The notes below the pieces were generated by a model. The model made no database searches, was not told the origin of the DNA, and was given only the letters and a program-made list of their open reading frames with translations. A program made the position numbers and the translations under genes. Shown in pieces: positions 50,327-59,948 of a stretch of 64,000 nt of DNA. How positions within the stretch are numbered: the first letter of the stretch is position 1; each line of letters starts with the position of its first letter. Source of the stretch: Phyllobacterium zundukense. GTDB lineage: Bacteria > Pseudomonadota > Alphaproteobacteria > Rhizobiales > Rhizobiaceae. The DNA lies in the NCBI RefSeq assembly GCF_002764115.1, contig NZ_CP017941.1:558001-622000 (forward strand), read 5' to 3'.

Positions 50327-51367
50327 ATGGCCATGAAATTGAAAACATTCAAATCGCTGGCAGTAGCAAGTGTCGCAATCGCCGCTTCGGCTCTACTCGG
50401 AGCGTCGGCAGAAGCCCAAACGGTAGTCAACAAGATCAAAGAGCGCGGCTATGTGAGCTGCGGCGCAAGCCAAGGCGTGCCGGGGCTCTCGCGGCCGGAC
50501 GAGAAAGGCTATTACCGCGGCTTCGACTCCGACATTTGCCGCGCCTTCGCGGTCGCCCTTCTGGGCGACAAGGACAAGATCCGTTTTGTGCCCCTCAATG
50601 CAGGCCAGCGGTTCTCAGCGCTGCAGACTGGCGAGATCGATATCCTCTCCCGTACGTCCACATTGACCTATACCCGCGATATGGTGGTCCGCTTTGTGTG
50701 GCTGACGCTCTACGATGTCGACGGGCTTCTGGTTCGAAAGGCCGACAACATCACGGATCCCAAGCAACTGGATGGCAGGACGGTGTGCCTGCAAGGTGGC
50801 GGAAGCCTCACGGAGACTGCAATTCAGGAGACCGAAGACGAGCACAACATATCGATGCAGAAGGTCTACTTCGACTCCACGATCCAAGCGCGGGATGCCT
50901 TTTTCGGGGGACGCTGCGACAGCTACGTCACTGACGGGACTGCCGCCGCCGGACAACGCGCTTCGGTCGCCAAGAACCCGGACGATTACGCCATCATAAG
51001 AGTGGGACACACCGTCGAACCAAACGGCGTCGCCATTGCCCGCGGCGACGACCAGCTTTTCGACATCGTACGCTGGACGGTCAACGCGTTGCTTTGGGCC
51101 GAGACCAACGGTATCGACTCGAAAAACATTGATGAGAAGCTCAAGACCGGAAGCGATGAAGTGAAGCGTGTTTTGGGGGAGGAGCCCGGTTTTGGCAAGC
51201 CGATCGGACTTGACGACAAGTGGGTCTACAACGTCGTCAAGCAGATGGGGAACTATGCGGAAATCTGGGACAACAACCTCGGCATGAACAGTCCCCTGAA
51301 GGTGGAACGCGGCATGAACGCTCTCGCCAAGGACGGCGGTCTGAACTACCCGCTGCCATGGAACTGA
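50327..51367 (+). CDS. aapJ: General amino-acid ABC transporter binding protein (AapJ-like)
   Basis: 346-aa periplasmic protein: signal peptide (LAVASVAIAASALLGASAEA), then VVNKIKERGYVSCGASQGVP, GLSRPDEKGYYRGFDSDICR and LLWAETNGIDSKNIDE, all characteristic of AapJ/BztA proteins. It binds L-amino acids for the AapQMP complex. It starts 25 bp after the lyase gene. Confidence 0.85.
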   Translation: MAMKLKTFKSLAVASVAIAASALLGASAEAQTVVNKIKERGYVSCGASQGVPGLSRPDEKGYYRGFDSDICRAFAVALLGDKDKIRFVPLNAGQRFSALQTGEIDILSRTSTLTYTRDMVVRFVWLTLYDVDGLLVRKADNITDPKQLDGRTVCLQGGGSLTETAIQETEDEHNISMQKVYFDSTIQARDAFFGGRCDSYVTDGTAAAGQRASVAKNPDDYAIIRVGHTVEPNGVAIARGDDQLFDIVRWTVNALLWAETNGIDSKNIDEKLKTGSDEVKRVLGEEPGFGKPIGLDDKWVYNVVKQMGNYAEIWDNNLGMNSPLKVERGMNALAKDGGLNYPLPWN

Positions 51368-51405
51368 TCGTATCGGAGTCAACGGTCACGAAACAGGAGG
51401 GCTAG

Positions 51406-52521
51406 ATGCTCAACGACGCGAAGGCCAGGGCGATCGCTATTCAGGGCGTTTTGATATTTGCGCTCGTTGGGTTTACCGCTCTCCTCTTTACCACGACGGT
51501 CGCAAATCTGGAGGCGCGTGGCATTCCGATAGGGTTTGACTTCCTTACGATGCCGTCAAGGCTCGTGATATCCGAGTCAATTCTGACCTACGGGTCACGT
51601 GATCCTTACTACTGGGCGATTATCGTCGGAATAGGGAACACGATCCTTATTTCCGCGCTGGTCATCATCTTCTCGTCGATCATCGGCTTGATCCTGGGGA
51701 TCACGCGGTTAAGCAGCAATCCGCTCGCCTCAGGCACATGCAAGGTGTGGATCGAGATCGCGCGCAATACGCCTCCGATTGTCCTGCTCATCTTTCTCTA
51801 TTCATTGTGGTGGAAGATTCTTCCGCCAATTGGCCAAGCCTTCAATCTTGCGCCCGGCGTCTACGTGTCAATGCGTGGTCTCGTGATGCCGGCCGTTGAC
51901 GCCAGCCTGCAATCGATCGGATGGGGTCTCCTTGGAGTTGCGGGCCTGTTGATCGGCGCACATCAAGTCCGCAGGTTCTTCAGGCGCTTACAGTGGGTCG
52001 CCATCATTGCGCTGCTGGGTGCAGCGGTGCTCGGCTTCTGGTCAGCAAAGACGTCAATCAAGGTGGATTGGCCCATCTTTACGGGGTTTAGTTTCCGGGG
52101 CGGAATTGGGCTGACACCGGAACTCAGCACAATTCTCGTCGGTTTGACGATCTACACCAGCGGGTTTGTTGCTGAAATCGTTCGGGGCGGCGTCTTGGCC
52201 ATCGGCAAGGGCCAATGGGATGCCGGCCGCTCACTCGGTCTGTCCCGCGCCAAGATATTGCGACTGATCGTCATTCCGCAGACGCTGCGTATAATCCTGC
52301 CTCCTCTGAACAGCCAGTACATCAACGTCGTGAAGAATTCGACGCTGGCGATAGCGGTTGGCTATCCCGACTTCCTTGCCGTCATGAACACGACCATCAG
52401 CAAGTCTAGCCATTCTATCGAAGGGCTGTTCATCATCCTCGGCGTCTATCTTGCGCTGAACCTGACTTTGTCGGCGGTCGCCAATTGGTACAACCGCCGT
52501 ATTGCAATAGTGGAGCGATAA
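51406..52521 (+). CDS. aapQ: Amino-acid ABC transporter permease (AapQ-like)
   Basis: 371-aa inner-membrane permease. It has the long periplasmic insertion between early helices typical of Aap/Bzt permeases (NPLASGTCKVWIEIARNTPP, then IVLLIFLYSLWW) and the EAA-type loop GQWDAGRSLGLSRAKILRLI, then VIPQTLRIILPPL. GAGG precedes ATG by 5 bases. Second transporter gene. Confidence 0.85.
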   Translation: MLNDAKARAIAIQGVLIFALVGFTALLFTTTVANLEARGIPIGFDFLTMPSRLVISESILTYGSRDPYYWAIIVGIGNTILISALVIIFSSIIGLILGITRLSSNPLASGTCKVWIEIARNTPPIVLLIFLYSLWWKILPPIGQAFNLAPGVYVSMRGLVMPAVDASLQSIGWGLLGVAGLLIGAHQVRRFFRRLQWVAIIALLGAAVLGFWSAKTSIKVDWPIFTGFSFRGGIGLTPELSTILVGLTIYTSGFVAEIVRGGVLAIGKGQWDAGRSLGLSRAKILRLIVIPQTLRIILPPLNSQYINVVKNSTLAIAVGYPDFLAVMNTTISKSSHSIEGLFIILGVYLALNLTLSAVANWYNRRIAIVER

Positions 52522-52523
52522 TC

Positions 52524-53630
52524 ATGAAATCGTTGTCGGCAGAACTTGCCGGGCGGCCAATCGTGCCTACCGTCTCATCAGGAGCATTCACCGACAAGGT
52601 TCGGCAAACGGTCAAGCTCCTCTTCGGCACGCCGCTGAACGCAATACTCACCATAGTTTTTGGCGCTGTCTTGTTTGCCGTTGTGCCTCCAATGTTTCGG
52701 TGGTTCGTTTTGGACGCGGTTCTGTTCGACCCTGATCCCAATGCCTGCCGTGCGGCGTCGGGTGCCTGCTGGAGTTTCATCTACGCAAAATCCGGTCAAC
52801 TGCTTTTCGGGATCTATCCGTTCGACGAACGCTGGCGTCCGGCATTGGTGTGTGTGCTCATCATTGCACTCCTAGCCTGGTCGGTTCGGCCGGCCAGTTG
52901 GACACCGCGACTGTTGCAGCTTTGGATCGCGGCCCTCGCGCTCGTCGGATGGCTGATGGGTGGCGGACTTGGGCTGGCACCGGTTCCCACGTCATCCTGG
53001 GGCGGCCTTCCGGTGACGTTGATCTTGACCGTTGTGGCCATTGGGGTCGCTTTCCCCATAGGCGTCCTGTTGGCACTTGCACGCCGCTCGACGACGATGC
53101 CTGCGATGCGGATCATCGCCGTGGCCTTTATCGAAGGAATTCGTGGATTGCCGCTGCTGTCTATCCTGTTCGTCGCATCAATCATGCTACCGCTATTCTT
53201 GCCGGACTATCTCCTGCCGGATAAGTTCGTGCGTGCGTTGGTCGCCCTGACGCTGTTTGCATCGGCATATTTGGCTGAGGTGATCCGCGGTGGACTGCAA
53301 GCCGTTCCAAGTGGGCAATATGAGGCTGCCGAAGCTCTCGGCCTCTCGTTCTGGCGTACGCAGCGATTGGTGATTTTGCCACAGGCAATCCGCGTCGCTA
53401 TCCCCGCGCTGGCAAATACCATCATCGTGATGATCAAGAACACCAGCTTGGTGCTTGTCGTCGGCCTGTTTGACCTTATCAGTTCAGGCAAGGCTGCGTT
53501 GGCCGACCCTGCTTGGCCATCACCAGCAGCCGAAACTTTCCTGTTCATTGGTGCGATCTTCTTCGCGCTGTCCTTCTCCTTCGCCCGGTTCTCCGATTTT
53601 CTGGAGCGGCGTGGTCACATCGGTTATTGA
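52524..53630 (+). CDS. aapM: Amino-acid ABC transporter permease (AapM-like)
   Basis: 368 aa, a partner permease. The EAA-loop [20 protein letters not shown], then [20 protein letters not shown] is clear, with TM helices around. The ATG (52524) lies 2 bases after the aapQ stop. Residues 60-110 form the family's extra periplasmic loop ([16 protein letters not shown]). Some in-frame alternatives start earlier, inside aapQ. Confidence 0.85.
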   Translation: MKSLSAELAGRPIVPTVSSGAFTDKVRQTVKLLFGTPLNAILTIVFGAVLFAVVPPMFRWFVLDAVLFDPDPNACRAASGACWSFIYAKSGQLLFGIYPFDERWRPALVCVLIIALLAWSVRPASWTPRLLQLWIAALALVGWLMGGGLGLAPVPTSSWGGLPVTLILTVVAIGVAFPIGVLLALARRSTTMPAMRIIAVAFIEGIRGLPLLSILFVASIMLPLFLPDYLLPDKFVRALVALTLFASAYLAEVIRGGLQAVPSGQYEAAEALGLSFWRTQRLVILPQAIRVAIPALANTIIVMIKNTSLVLVVGLFDLISSGKAALADPAWPSPAAETFLFIGAIFFALSFSFARFSDFLERRGHIGY

Positions 53631-53638
53631 GAGGTTGC

Positions 53639-54424
53639 ATGACACTTTCCATCGCAAGCCACCCCAGTCCTCAGCAGGCTTCTCGGGATGATGAAGTTGC
53701 CGTCGCGTTGACGGGCGTGAACAAATGGTATGGCGATTTTCACGTCCTGAAAGATATCAACCTGAAGGTGATGCGCGGCGAGCGAATTATCGCTTGCGGC
53801 CCGTCCGGCTCGGGCAAGTCCACCATGATCCGGTGTATCAATCGGCTGGAAGAACATCAAAGCGGCAAGATCCTTGTTGATGGGATTGAACTCACCAACG
53901 ATCTGAAAAAGATCGACGAGGTGCGCCGCGAGGTCGGCATGGTATTCCAGCATTTCAACCTGTTCCCGCATCTGACAATCCTCGAAAACTGCACGCTGGC
54001 ACCAATCTGGGTGCGCAAGATGCCGAAGAAGAAGGCCGACGAGATCGCGATGCATTATCTGGAGCGCGTCAAGATTCCCGAGCAGGCCAACAAGTATCCG
54101 GGCCAGCTTTCCGGCGGTCAGCAGCAGCGTGTGGCGATTGCCCGGTCACTCTGCATGAACCCGCGCATCATGCTGTTCGACGAACCGACCTCGGCCCTCG
54201 ATCCGGAGATGATCAAGGAAGTGCTGGATACGATGGTTCAGCTTGCCGAAGAGGGGATGACCATGGTCTGCGTCACCCACGAGATGGGGTTCGCCCGTCA
54301 GGTGGCCAACCGGGTGATCTTCATGGATCAAGGCCAGATTGTCGAGCAGAACGCCCCCGCGGAGTTCTTCGACAATCCGCAGCATGAGCGCACCAAGCTG
54401 TTCCTCAGTCAGATTTTGCACTGA
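53639..54424 (+). CDS. aapP: Amino-acid ABC transporter ATPase (AapP-like)
   Basis: 261 aa with Walker [10 protein letters not shown], signature LSGGQQQR, Walker [13 protein letters not shown] and switch VTHEMGFA; the polar-amino-acid subtype is shown by [20 protein letters not shown]. It powers the AapQM permeases. ATG 53639 ([10 protein letters not shown]), 8 bases after the aapM stop. Followed by a convergent terminator. Confidence 0.9.
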   Translation: MTLSIASHPSPQQASRDDEVAVALTGVNKWYGDFHVLKDINLKVMRGERIIACGPSGSGKSTMIRCINRLEEHQSGKILVDGIELTNDLKKIDEVRREVGMVFQHFNLFPHLTILENCTLAPIWVRKMPKKKADEIAMHYLERVKIPEQANKYPGQLSGGQQQRVAIARSLCMNPRIMLFDEPTSALDPEMIKEVLDTMVQLAEEGMTMVCVTHEMGFARQVANRVIFMDQGQIVEQNAPAEFFDNPQHERTKLFLSQILH

Positions 54425-54447
54425 GGTTTTTGCGCTTCTTCAGCGTG

Positions 54448-54472
54448 TCGGTCCCGTGTCGGACCGATTTTA
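54448..54472. terminator. Terminator between convergent aapP and the Crp-like gene
   Basis: TCGGTCC-CGTGTC-GGACCGA, a perfect 7-bp stem with a 6-base loop, followed by TTTT on the plus strand, 23 bases after the aapP stop. Confidence 0.65.
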
Positions 54473-55042
54473 AACCGGATTGGCTCGCTTTGAACGGACC
54501 GCTCTGCGTTTGGAGAGTTCCCGGTAAAGGGCTTCAGAGCTGGTACCCATATCTTCGGCAACGGTCTTCCATTCGCCCTTGGGAGGAAACTTACCATCAT
54601 TCCATGCAATCCAGGCGTCAAGCCGCGCCGCGACCGTCCTGAGCGAGATGATCTCCGCGCTGCGGCGGGCATTCTGAATTTCGCGGGCCATATAAGCGTT
54701 CCACATCTTCGCCAATTCCGGATTGCCGAATATTTGATCGACTAACAGCGTTTTTCTGATCGAAACCAGTTTCGATGGAAGCAGCGCGACCGCGTCACAA
54801 TGATAGCGATCCGAAAACAGAGAAGCTTCTGCCAGGATTGATCCGGCCGTAGCGCGTTGCATCACGATCGCCGCGCCATCTGATTGATGCCGCAGCAACC
54901 GGACTGCCCCATGAACAACGAGATAAATAAAGCTGACTTTGGAACCTTGAGCGAACACGACTTCGCCTTCACCGAACGGCATCTCGTTCGAAGCCAACTT
55001 TCGAAGCTGCTCAATCATTTGATCCGACATGATCGCTATCAT
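54470..55042 (-). CDS. Crp/Fnr-family regulator
   Basis: 190 aa with a cNMP-binding-like beta-roll (GEGEVVFAQGSKVSFIYLVV, then HGAVRLLRHQSDG) and a C-terminal HTH (GEWKTVAEDMGTSSEALYRE, then LSKRRAV). The N-terminal Cys of true FNR are absent, so it does not carry an FNR-type iron-sulfur cluster. Start is either 55042 or 55030. It lies divergent from a Spy-like metal-stress gene, which it may control. Confidence 0.8.
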   Translation of the reverse strand: MIAIMSDQMIEQLRKLASNEMPFGEGEVVFAQGSKVSFIYLVVHGAVRLLRHQSDGAAIVMQRATAGSILAEASLFSDRYHCDAVALLPSKLVSIRKTLLVDQIFGNPELAKMWNAYMAREIQNARRSAEIISLRTVAARLDAWIAWNDGKFPPKGEWKTVAEDMGTSSEALYRELSKRRAVRSKRANPV

Positions 55043-55104
55043 GTCCCAAGTTTAAAGCCCGTGGCAACCTCTTCGGGCATCAAAGTCGTTGGGAGCGCAA
55101 AACC

Positions 55105-55635
55105 ATGGAATTTGTACGCATTCTAATATTGCTAGCCGCGTTGCTTCCCGCTGCAGTTTACGCTCAGGGTCATCAGCATGGCGAAACATCCGCATATGCG
55201 GGAGAAGAGACCCGCGAGATCAAAAGCTTATCGGACGAGGAAATCGCAGATTTACGCAAAGGCGCTGGCAGCGGCTTGGCCAAGGCTGCGGAATTGAATG
55301 GCGTACCGGGACCTTCACATTTGTTGCAGTTGAAGGACGAAATCCAACTCGACCCGCAACAGACCGCCGCCATACAAAAAATCTTTGATCACATGCGCTC
55401 GGACGCGATTTCGGAAGGAAACCGCCTAATTTCTTACGAGAGCGCATTGGACATCGAATTCAAAAACGGGACGATCACCGACGAAATCCTATCAAGAATG
55501 ATCGCCAAAATCGAAGAAAGCCGAGGCAAGTTGCGTTATATCCATCTGTCCGCACATCTGAAAACGAGGCTGATACTGACCGTGGATCAGATTGAGCGAT
55601 ACAATTCCTTGCGGGGATACGCTGATCCCAAATAA
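55105..55635 (+). CDS. Exported Spy/CpxP-like protein (heavy-metal sensor type)
   Basis: 176 aa with a signal peptide (ILILLAALLPAAVYAQGHQH) and an alpha-helical body. GAGSGLAKAAELNGVPGPSH, LKDEIQLDPQQTAAIQKIFD and SARxR-like segments (RLISYESALD, ILSRMIAKIEESRGKLRYIH) resemble Spy/CpxP/CnrR proteins that bind or sense metals and protect periplasmic proteins. A His-rich start (GHQHGETS) supports metal contact. Sits 62 bp from the Crp-like gene, divergently. Confidence 0.65.
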   Translation: MEFVRILILLAALLPAAVYAQGHQHGETSAYAGEETREIKSLSDEEIADLRKGAGSGLAKAAELNGVPGPSHLLQLKDEIQLDPQQTAAIQKIFDHMRSDAISEGNRLISYESALDIEFKNGTITDEILSRMIAKIEESRGKLRYIHLSAHLKTRLILTVDQIERYNSLRGYADPK

Positions 55636-55751
55636 TAATAGGGCTGCCCGGCTTAGAGGCGGAAATTTATACACCGCCACGGAATAGCCGTTTTGGTTTC
55701 CGATGTCATAGGCGACGATGATTCTCCTCGAACGATTGCCGAATTAAACGC

Positions 55752-56135
55752 ATGATGGGTTCCCGCAAAAACTGGCGTTCAGGTTTTCACACGGCTTCGA
55801 TGTTCATGCTTGTCATTACAGCCATCATGCAATCGGCCGTTTTCGCTACCCCGCTGATGACTACCTTGCAGCATGTCCATGTCGAACAAAGCAGCGGAAA
55901 AACCGCCGCGGCCGGGGAAACAACGGTCTTAAATGTTGGGGGTGACTTAACATCGTTGTTGGGTGACGCGATCGAACAAAATTGCGAACAACACTGCCTA
56001 TCAGGCTTCTACCTGCCTGATAGCGACCCAAACACCGGACAGGCCACGTCGAGGCTCGTTGTGACTTTCGCCGACCAACATTTGAAGCGTCGCCACGCCG
56101 AAACCAGCGACCGACCGCCCAAGACAGTCGTCTGA
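55752..56135 (+). CDS. Small exported protein of unknown function
   Basis: 127 aa with an N-terminal hydrophobic export segment (FMLVITAIMQSAVFATPLMT) and a mature part containing His and a Cys pair (QHVHVEQSSGKTAAAG, EQNCEQHCLSGFYLPD). In the same direction as the copper genes on either side. No family recognised; possibly metal-related. Confidence 0.45.
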   Translation: MMGSRKNWRSGFHTASMFMLVITAIMQSAVFATPLMTTLQHVHVEQSSGKTAAAGETTVLNVGGDLTSLLGDAIEQNCEQHCLSGFYLPDSDPNTGQATSRLVVTFADQHLKRRHAETSDRPPKTVV

Positions 56136-56281
56136 CCATTCGCCGGAAGGCGAAGTAACCGCGTGGCCACTCAGGCCGCGCGTCGGTCCTCCTGTCCTGG
56201 AAGCTCACTCATGATTCTGGATTTCTGCGCGATGCCTGCATGGCACGACTGCATCTCTGTCGGTTTTGGGGGAAGACACCC

Positions 56282-57583
56282 ATGACACCTCCCGTTCAAT
56301 CGACGACAACCGACACACGGCAGTGGACGAGGGACATCCGGTCCGCAGGTTTGCGAGCCGCTGTGCTCGTCATTCTGTTCACTAACCTCATTTTGGGCAA
56401 CGATCACGACAATTTCGCCGTCCATACGACCGTCGTACTTGGCTATCTGGTGCTCAGTCTCCTGTCGCTGGGAATGGCGATCACCAGACGCGGAGCCCCC
56501 TGGACGGACACGTTCTTCGTCTCCGTCGATGCCCTGCTGGTCATCATCGTACTTTATGAACATCTTTTCCGCTTCGATGTGACGGAGGATCACGGGCTCA
56601 CGACGCCGAGCCTCGCGATCGCCTTTCTGCTTCTCAATCATGTCGGTCTCAGGCTCATGCCTTGGCTTGTCATACTCTTCAGCAGCATAGTTCTTGCGGG
56701 ATGGCTATTTCTGCTGCTGCTCATGACCGCCCGGCATTGGTCAAGCGACACCGATACCCACTTCGTCACATCCTTCGGTGAAGACCTCGGATTGGCGGCC
56801 GCCTTCGCCTTTGCCGCCATCGTCGTATACCTCCTGACGAGAGACCACCGGACCATCATGCGTGTGGCGATTGAGAGCGAGGAGCGGCGCATGAATCTCT
56901 CGCGTTTTTTCTCGCCCTCCGTGGTCTCGGACCTGCAGGTTGCTAGCGATAGCCTAGACCTCGAACGCCGGGAAGCGGTCGTCATGTTCGTGGATCTGCG
57001 GGAATTCACGCGTTTTACCGAAACCGCTCCCGCCGCCGCACTTGCTGAAATCCTGGCAGAATACCGCAGCATCGTTGCTGGCGAAGTGTTTCGCACAGGG
57101 GGCACCGTAGATAAGTTCATGGGGGACGGAATCATGGCCGTGTTCGGTCAGCCGAAGCCTTCACCGGACGACGCGGAGCGCGCGCTGCAATGTGCACTGC
57201 AGCTGGTGCGAATTCTCGATGATTGGACAAAGTGGCGACGCCAGGAAGGAAAGCCCGCACTTGACGCAGGCATCGGCTTGCACATGGGCACAATCATCGG
57301 CGGAGTGCTTGAGAGCGGGTTTCACGATGAGTTCACGGTTTTCGGCGACGTCGTCAATGTCGCGCAGCGCTTGGAAGCAATGACGAAAACCCTTGAGGCA
57401 TCGCTTGTTGTGTCAGCGGCAATGTTGAGCCGCGTTCCCGCGTCCTTATCGGCCGCGGACTGGAAAAGGAAGGATGAAGTCGAACTTTCCGGGCGGCGTG
57501 GAACAATCGGAATTGCTTATTTGGAGCGTATGGGTTGGACTCAAACCCAGGATCTGTTGTCAGATGTCCATCGAACAGTCTAG
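56282..57583 (+). CDS. Membrane class III adenylate/guanylate cyclase
   Basis: 433 aa: five or six N-terminal helices (AAVLVILFTNLILGN, VLGYLVLSLLSLGMAI, ALLVIIVLYEHLF and others), a linker, then a cyclase domain with both metal Asp (VVMFVDLREFTRFTE, VDKFMGDGIMAVFGQ) and the purine-type GDVVNVAQRLEAMT segment. It would make cAMP, possibly acting on the nearby Crp-like regulator. ATG 56282 (MTPPVQ) is preferred; 56240 is an alternative. Confidence 0.85.
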   Translation: MTPPVQSTTTDTRQWTRDIRSAGLRAAVLVILFTNLILGNDHDNFAVHTTVVLGYLVLSLLSLGMAITRRGAPWTDTFFVSVDALLVIIVLYEHLFRFDVTEDHGLTTPSLAIAFLLLNHVGLRLMPWLVILFSSIVLAGWLFLLLLMTARHWSSDTDTHFVTSFGEDLGLAAAFAFAAIVVYLLTRDHRTIMRVAIESEERRMNLSRFFSPSVVSDLQVASDSLDLERREAVVMFVDLREFTRFTETAPAAALAEILAEYRSIVAGEVFRTGGTVDKFMGDGIMAVFGQPKPSPDDAERALQCALQLVRILDDWTKWRRQEGKPALDAGIGLHMGTIIGGVLESGFHDEFTVFGDVVNVAQRLEAMTKTLEASLVVSAAMLSRVPASLSAADWKRKDEVELSGRRGTIGIAYLERMGWTQTQDLLSDVHRTV

Positions 57584-57738
57584 GGAACGCTGCCGGAAAT
57601 GGGGCGATTTGTGGGCCTAAGAAAGGCGACATTGGGCCGTACTGTGTGAATTTCGTAATGTTCGATCACAACTTAAGCGTGAGACCGCGCTGCAGCCATT
57701 TTTGCGTTGACAATTTTTGCGAACACCTGTGGAAAGAC

Positions 57739-58170
57739 ATGATGAAAAGGTTCATGCACCGATTTTGGGGAAGCGGTTCAGCGCCATTCAAGGTGCTGCT
57801 GGCTCTCGCATTGCTGGTCATGACCTCCATGCAGTTTGCGGCATACGCTCAAAACAGCGCGGAAATTTTGCAAACATACAGTTCTGTTCAAACGCGAGTG
57901 GGCGGTCATTCTCATGAGGGTGGCCATCATTCTGCAGATGTTGATGAACCCGCGGTTTCGAAATCCGGTTTGGCTGTAGAAAAGCATTCTCCCGAACATC
58001 CGTCCGCGGATATGGACTGTGAAGTTTATTGTTCGCCGCTTGCCGCATTTGCTCCAAGCTACTTCCAGCCGATGCTTCAGTCCAAGCGCAGTTTCGAGCC
58101 TGTTTTGCACCGCGTCCTTACGTCGAGTGCCTACGACGACCAGTCGCGCCCTCCCAAACACCTGATCTAA
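57739..58170 (+). CDS. Exported His-containing small protein near the efflux genes
   Basis: 143 aa: export helix (LLALALLVMTSMQFAAYAQ), then a His cluster (GGHSHEGGHHSADVDEP), EKHSPEHPSADMDCEVYCSP and a C-terminal region. This resembles small copper-cluster proteins with His/Cys ligands. It precedes the lipoprotein and TolC genes in the same direction. Start ATG 57739. No named family. Confidence 0.5.
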   Translation: MMKRFMHRFWGSGSAPFKVLLALALLVMTSMQFAAYAQNSAEILQTYSSVQTRVGGHSHEGGHHSADVDEPAVSKSGLAVEKHSPEHPSADMDCEVYCSPLAAFAPSYFQPMLQSKRSFEPVLHRVLTSSAYDDQSRPPKHLI

Positions 58171-58252
58171 CCTTTCCGTCTGTCGACGGGTGAACTCTGC
58201 GCAAACGTCTGTTCGCGCGGTTTCAAGACCTCGTTCAAATTCAGGTTAGAGC

Positions 58253-58483
58253 ATGAAAATCGCTGCATTTCTTGCGGTGGCATCGGCGCTGGCTGGTGCT
58301 GGATGCACTGCATCACCACGGCTAGCCGATCTGGCTAACGAACCAGCCGCCAATCCGTCGTTTAGCACGGCTTCCGGCCACTACCGTTCTGTGTTGGGCT
58401 CCTATCAGCATAGGGAACCCGTTGATCCGAAGAACTGGCGACAGCTCAATAAAGATCTTGCTCCGAAAGGAGAAGGTTCATGA
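58253..58483 (+). CDS. Small lipoprotein
   Basis: 76 aa with a lipobox (ALAGAGC, Cys18) after a short signal. The mature part is short and includes SGHYRSVLGSYQHREPVDPK. It overlaps the TolC-family gene by ATGA, so translation is coupled; it may assist channel assembly. Not otherwise recognised. Confidence 0.65.
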   Translation: MKIAAFLAVASALAGAGCTASPRLADLANEPAANPSFSTASGHYRSVLGSYQHREPVDPKNWRQLNKDLAPKGEGS

Positions 58484-59934
58484 GGCGGGCGTTTTTGAAA
58501 ATTGTCGTCGCTGTCACAGTTCCTCTGGTGGTCTCGGGCTGTGTGGCTTCGGCTACCACAGCTTCGGTTTCGGATCCTGCCGCTGGGTTCAGCGCGGTAC
58601 AAGCCAGGACGACAGGCGCAATTGGCAAACAGGCGGTCTGGGCACAAACCCAGGCCGAAACCAGGGCAATGGCTGAGCGAACTCGCAGTCTTGTCTACAA
58701 GAAGACGATTGGTCCCGATACCGCCGTTCAAGTGGCGCTTCTCAACAATCGCGGCCTGCAGGCGGCCTATGCCGAGGTCGGGATATCGGCTGCCGACGTC
58801 TGGCAAGAGACGATGCCTGTGAATCCGACCGCCTCCGTCAGCTACAGTTCCATCGGCATCGGCCGCATTATCGAAACGGCGATCACCGGCAACATCCTCG
58901 CACTGATCACCCAGTCCAGACGCGTCGGCGTCGCCGATGCACGTTTCCGCCAGGCGCAGTTGAAGGCGGCAGAGGAGACGCTGCGGGTAGCGGCTGACAC
59001 GCGGCGCGCCTGGATCAACGCGGTTTCAGCGTGGGAAACCGTGTCCTACCTCAACCGTTCCCAGGTGGCGGCGGATGCCGCATCGGACCTTGCGCAAAAG
59101 CTCGGCGAAACCGGAGCGTTTTCCAAGACCGGACAAGCACGAGAACATGTGTTCAATGCCGAACTCACCGGAGAAACTGCAAAGGCGCGCCTTAACGCAA
59201 GGCTGGCCAAGGAAGAACTGACCCGGTTGATGGGGCTGTGGGGTCAGGACGTGGACTACAGTGTCCCCAACGCTCTCCCGCCGTTGCCGAAGGGGCCGAA
59301 GACCAAATCCGGCATTGAGGCGGAAGCGCTGCGCAATCGGGTCGATCTTGACGTGGCGAAACTTGAACTTGAAGCCACCGCGAAATCCTACGGTCTTACC
59401 AACGCGACGCGATACGTCAGCGATCTGCAGCTCATGGGCGGCGTGGAAGTCGAACAAGAGGAAGAAGAAGGCGAGAAGAAGGACGTGGTTTCGGGTGCGG
59501 CCGAACTGGAATTCACCATCCCGATCTTCGATACCGGAAAGGCGCGTATGCGGAAGGCGGAACTGTCCTATATGCGCGCGGCAAATCTTGTTGCGGAGAA
59601 GGCAGTCAATGTCCGCTCCGAGACGCGCTCCGCCTACCAGGCCTATCGGTCCAACTACGATATCGCCCGGCATTACCGCAACAGCGTCCTGCCGCTGCGG
59701 GCGAAAATCGAAGAGGAATCGGTCCTCACCTATAACGGCATGATCACCAACACTTTCGAACTTCTGGCAGATACCAGGGCCAAGATCACTTCCAACATTT
59801 TATCCCTCAACGCCAAGCGCGAATTCTATCTGGCCGAAGTCAACCTCGGAACCGCGATCTATGGCGGCGGTTCCGGCGGCGGAAGCGGCGAGACCGAAGT
59901 CGCCAGTGCCGCGGCGGAGGCAGGCGAAGAATGA
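58480..59934 (+). CDS. TolC/CusC-family outer-membrane efflux lipoprotein
   Basis: 484 aa with a lipobox (LVVSGCVASA) and the OEP coiled-coil repeats: VQVALLNNRGLQAAYAEVGI, VADARFRQAQLKAAEETLRV, the second repeat YNGMITNTFELLADTRAKIT. An acidic insert (EQEEEEGEKKDV) lies near 325. It would form the outer channel for CusBA. Overlaps the upstream lipoprotein and the downstream oxidase (ATGA junctions). Confidence 0.85.
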   Translation: MRRAFLKIVVAVTVPLVVSGCVASATTASVSDPAAGFSAVQARTTGAIGKQAVWAQTQAETRAMAERTRSLVYKKTIGPDTAVQVALLNNRGLQAAYAEVGISAADVWQETMPVNPTASVSYSSIGIGRIIETAITGNILALITQSRRVGVADARFRQAQLKAAEETLRVAADTRRAWINAVSAWETVSYLNRSQVAADAASDLAQKLGETGAFSKTGQAREHVFNAELTGETAKARLNARLAKEELTRLMGLWGQDVDYSVPNALPPLPKGPKTKSGIEAEALRNRVDLDVAKLELEATAKSYGLTNATRYVSDLQLMGGVEVEQEEEEGEKKDVVSGAAELEFTIPIFDTGKARMRKAELSYMRAANLVAEKAVNVRSETRSAYQAYRSNYDIARHYRNSVLPLRAKIEEESVLTYNGMITNTFELLADTRAKITSNILSLNAKREFYLAEVNLGTAIYGGGSGGGSGETEVASAAAEAGEE

Positions 59935-59948
59935 ACAAGGAGCCGACA

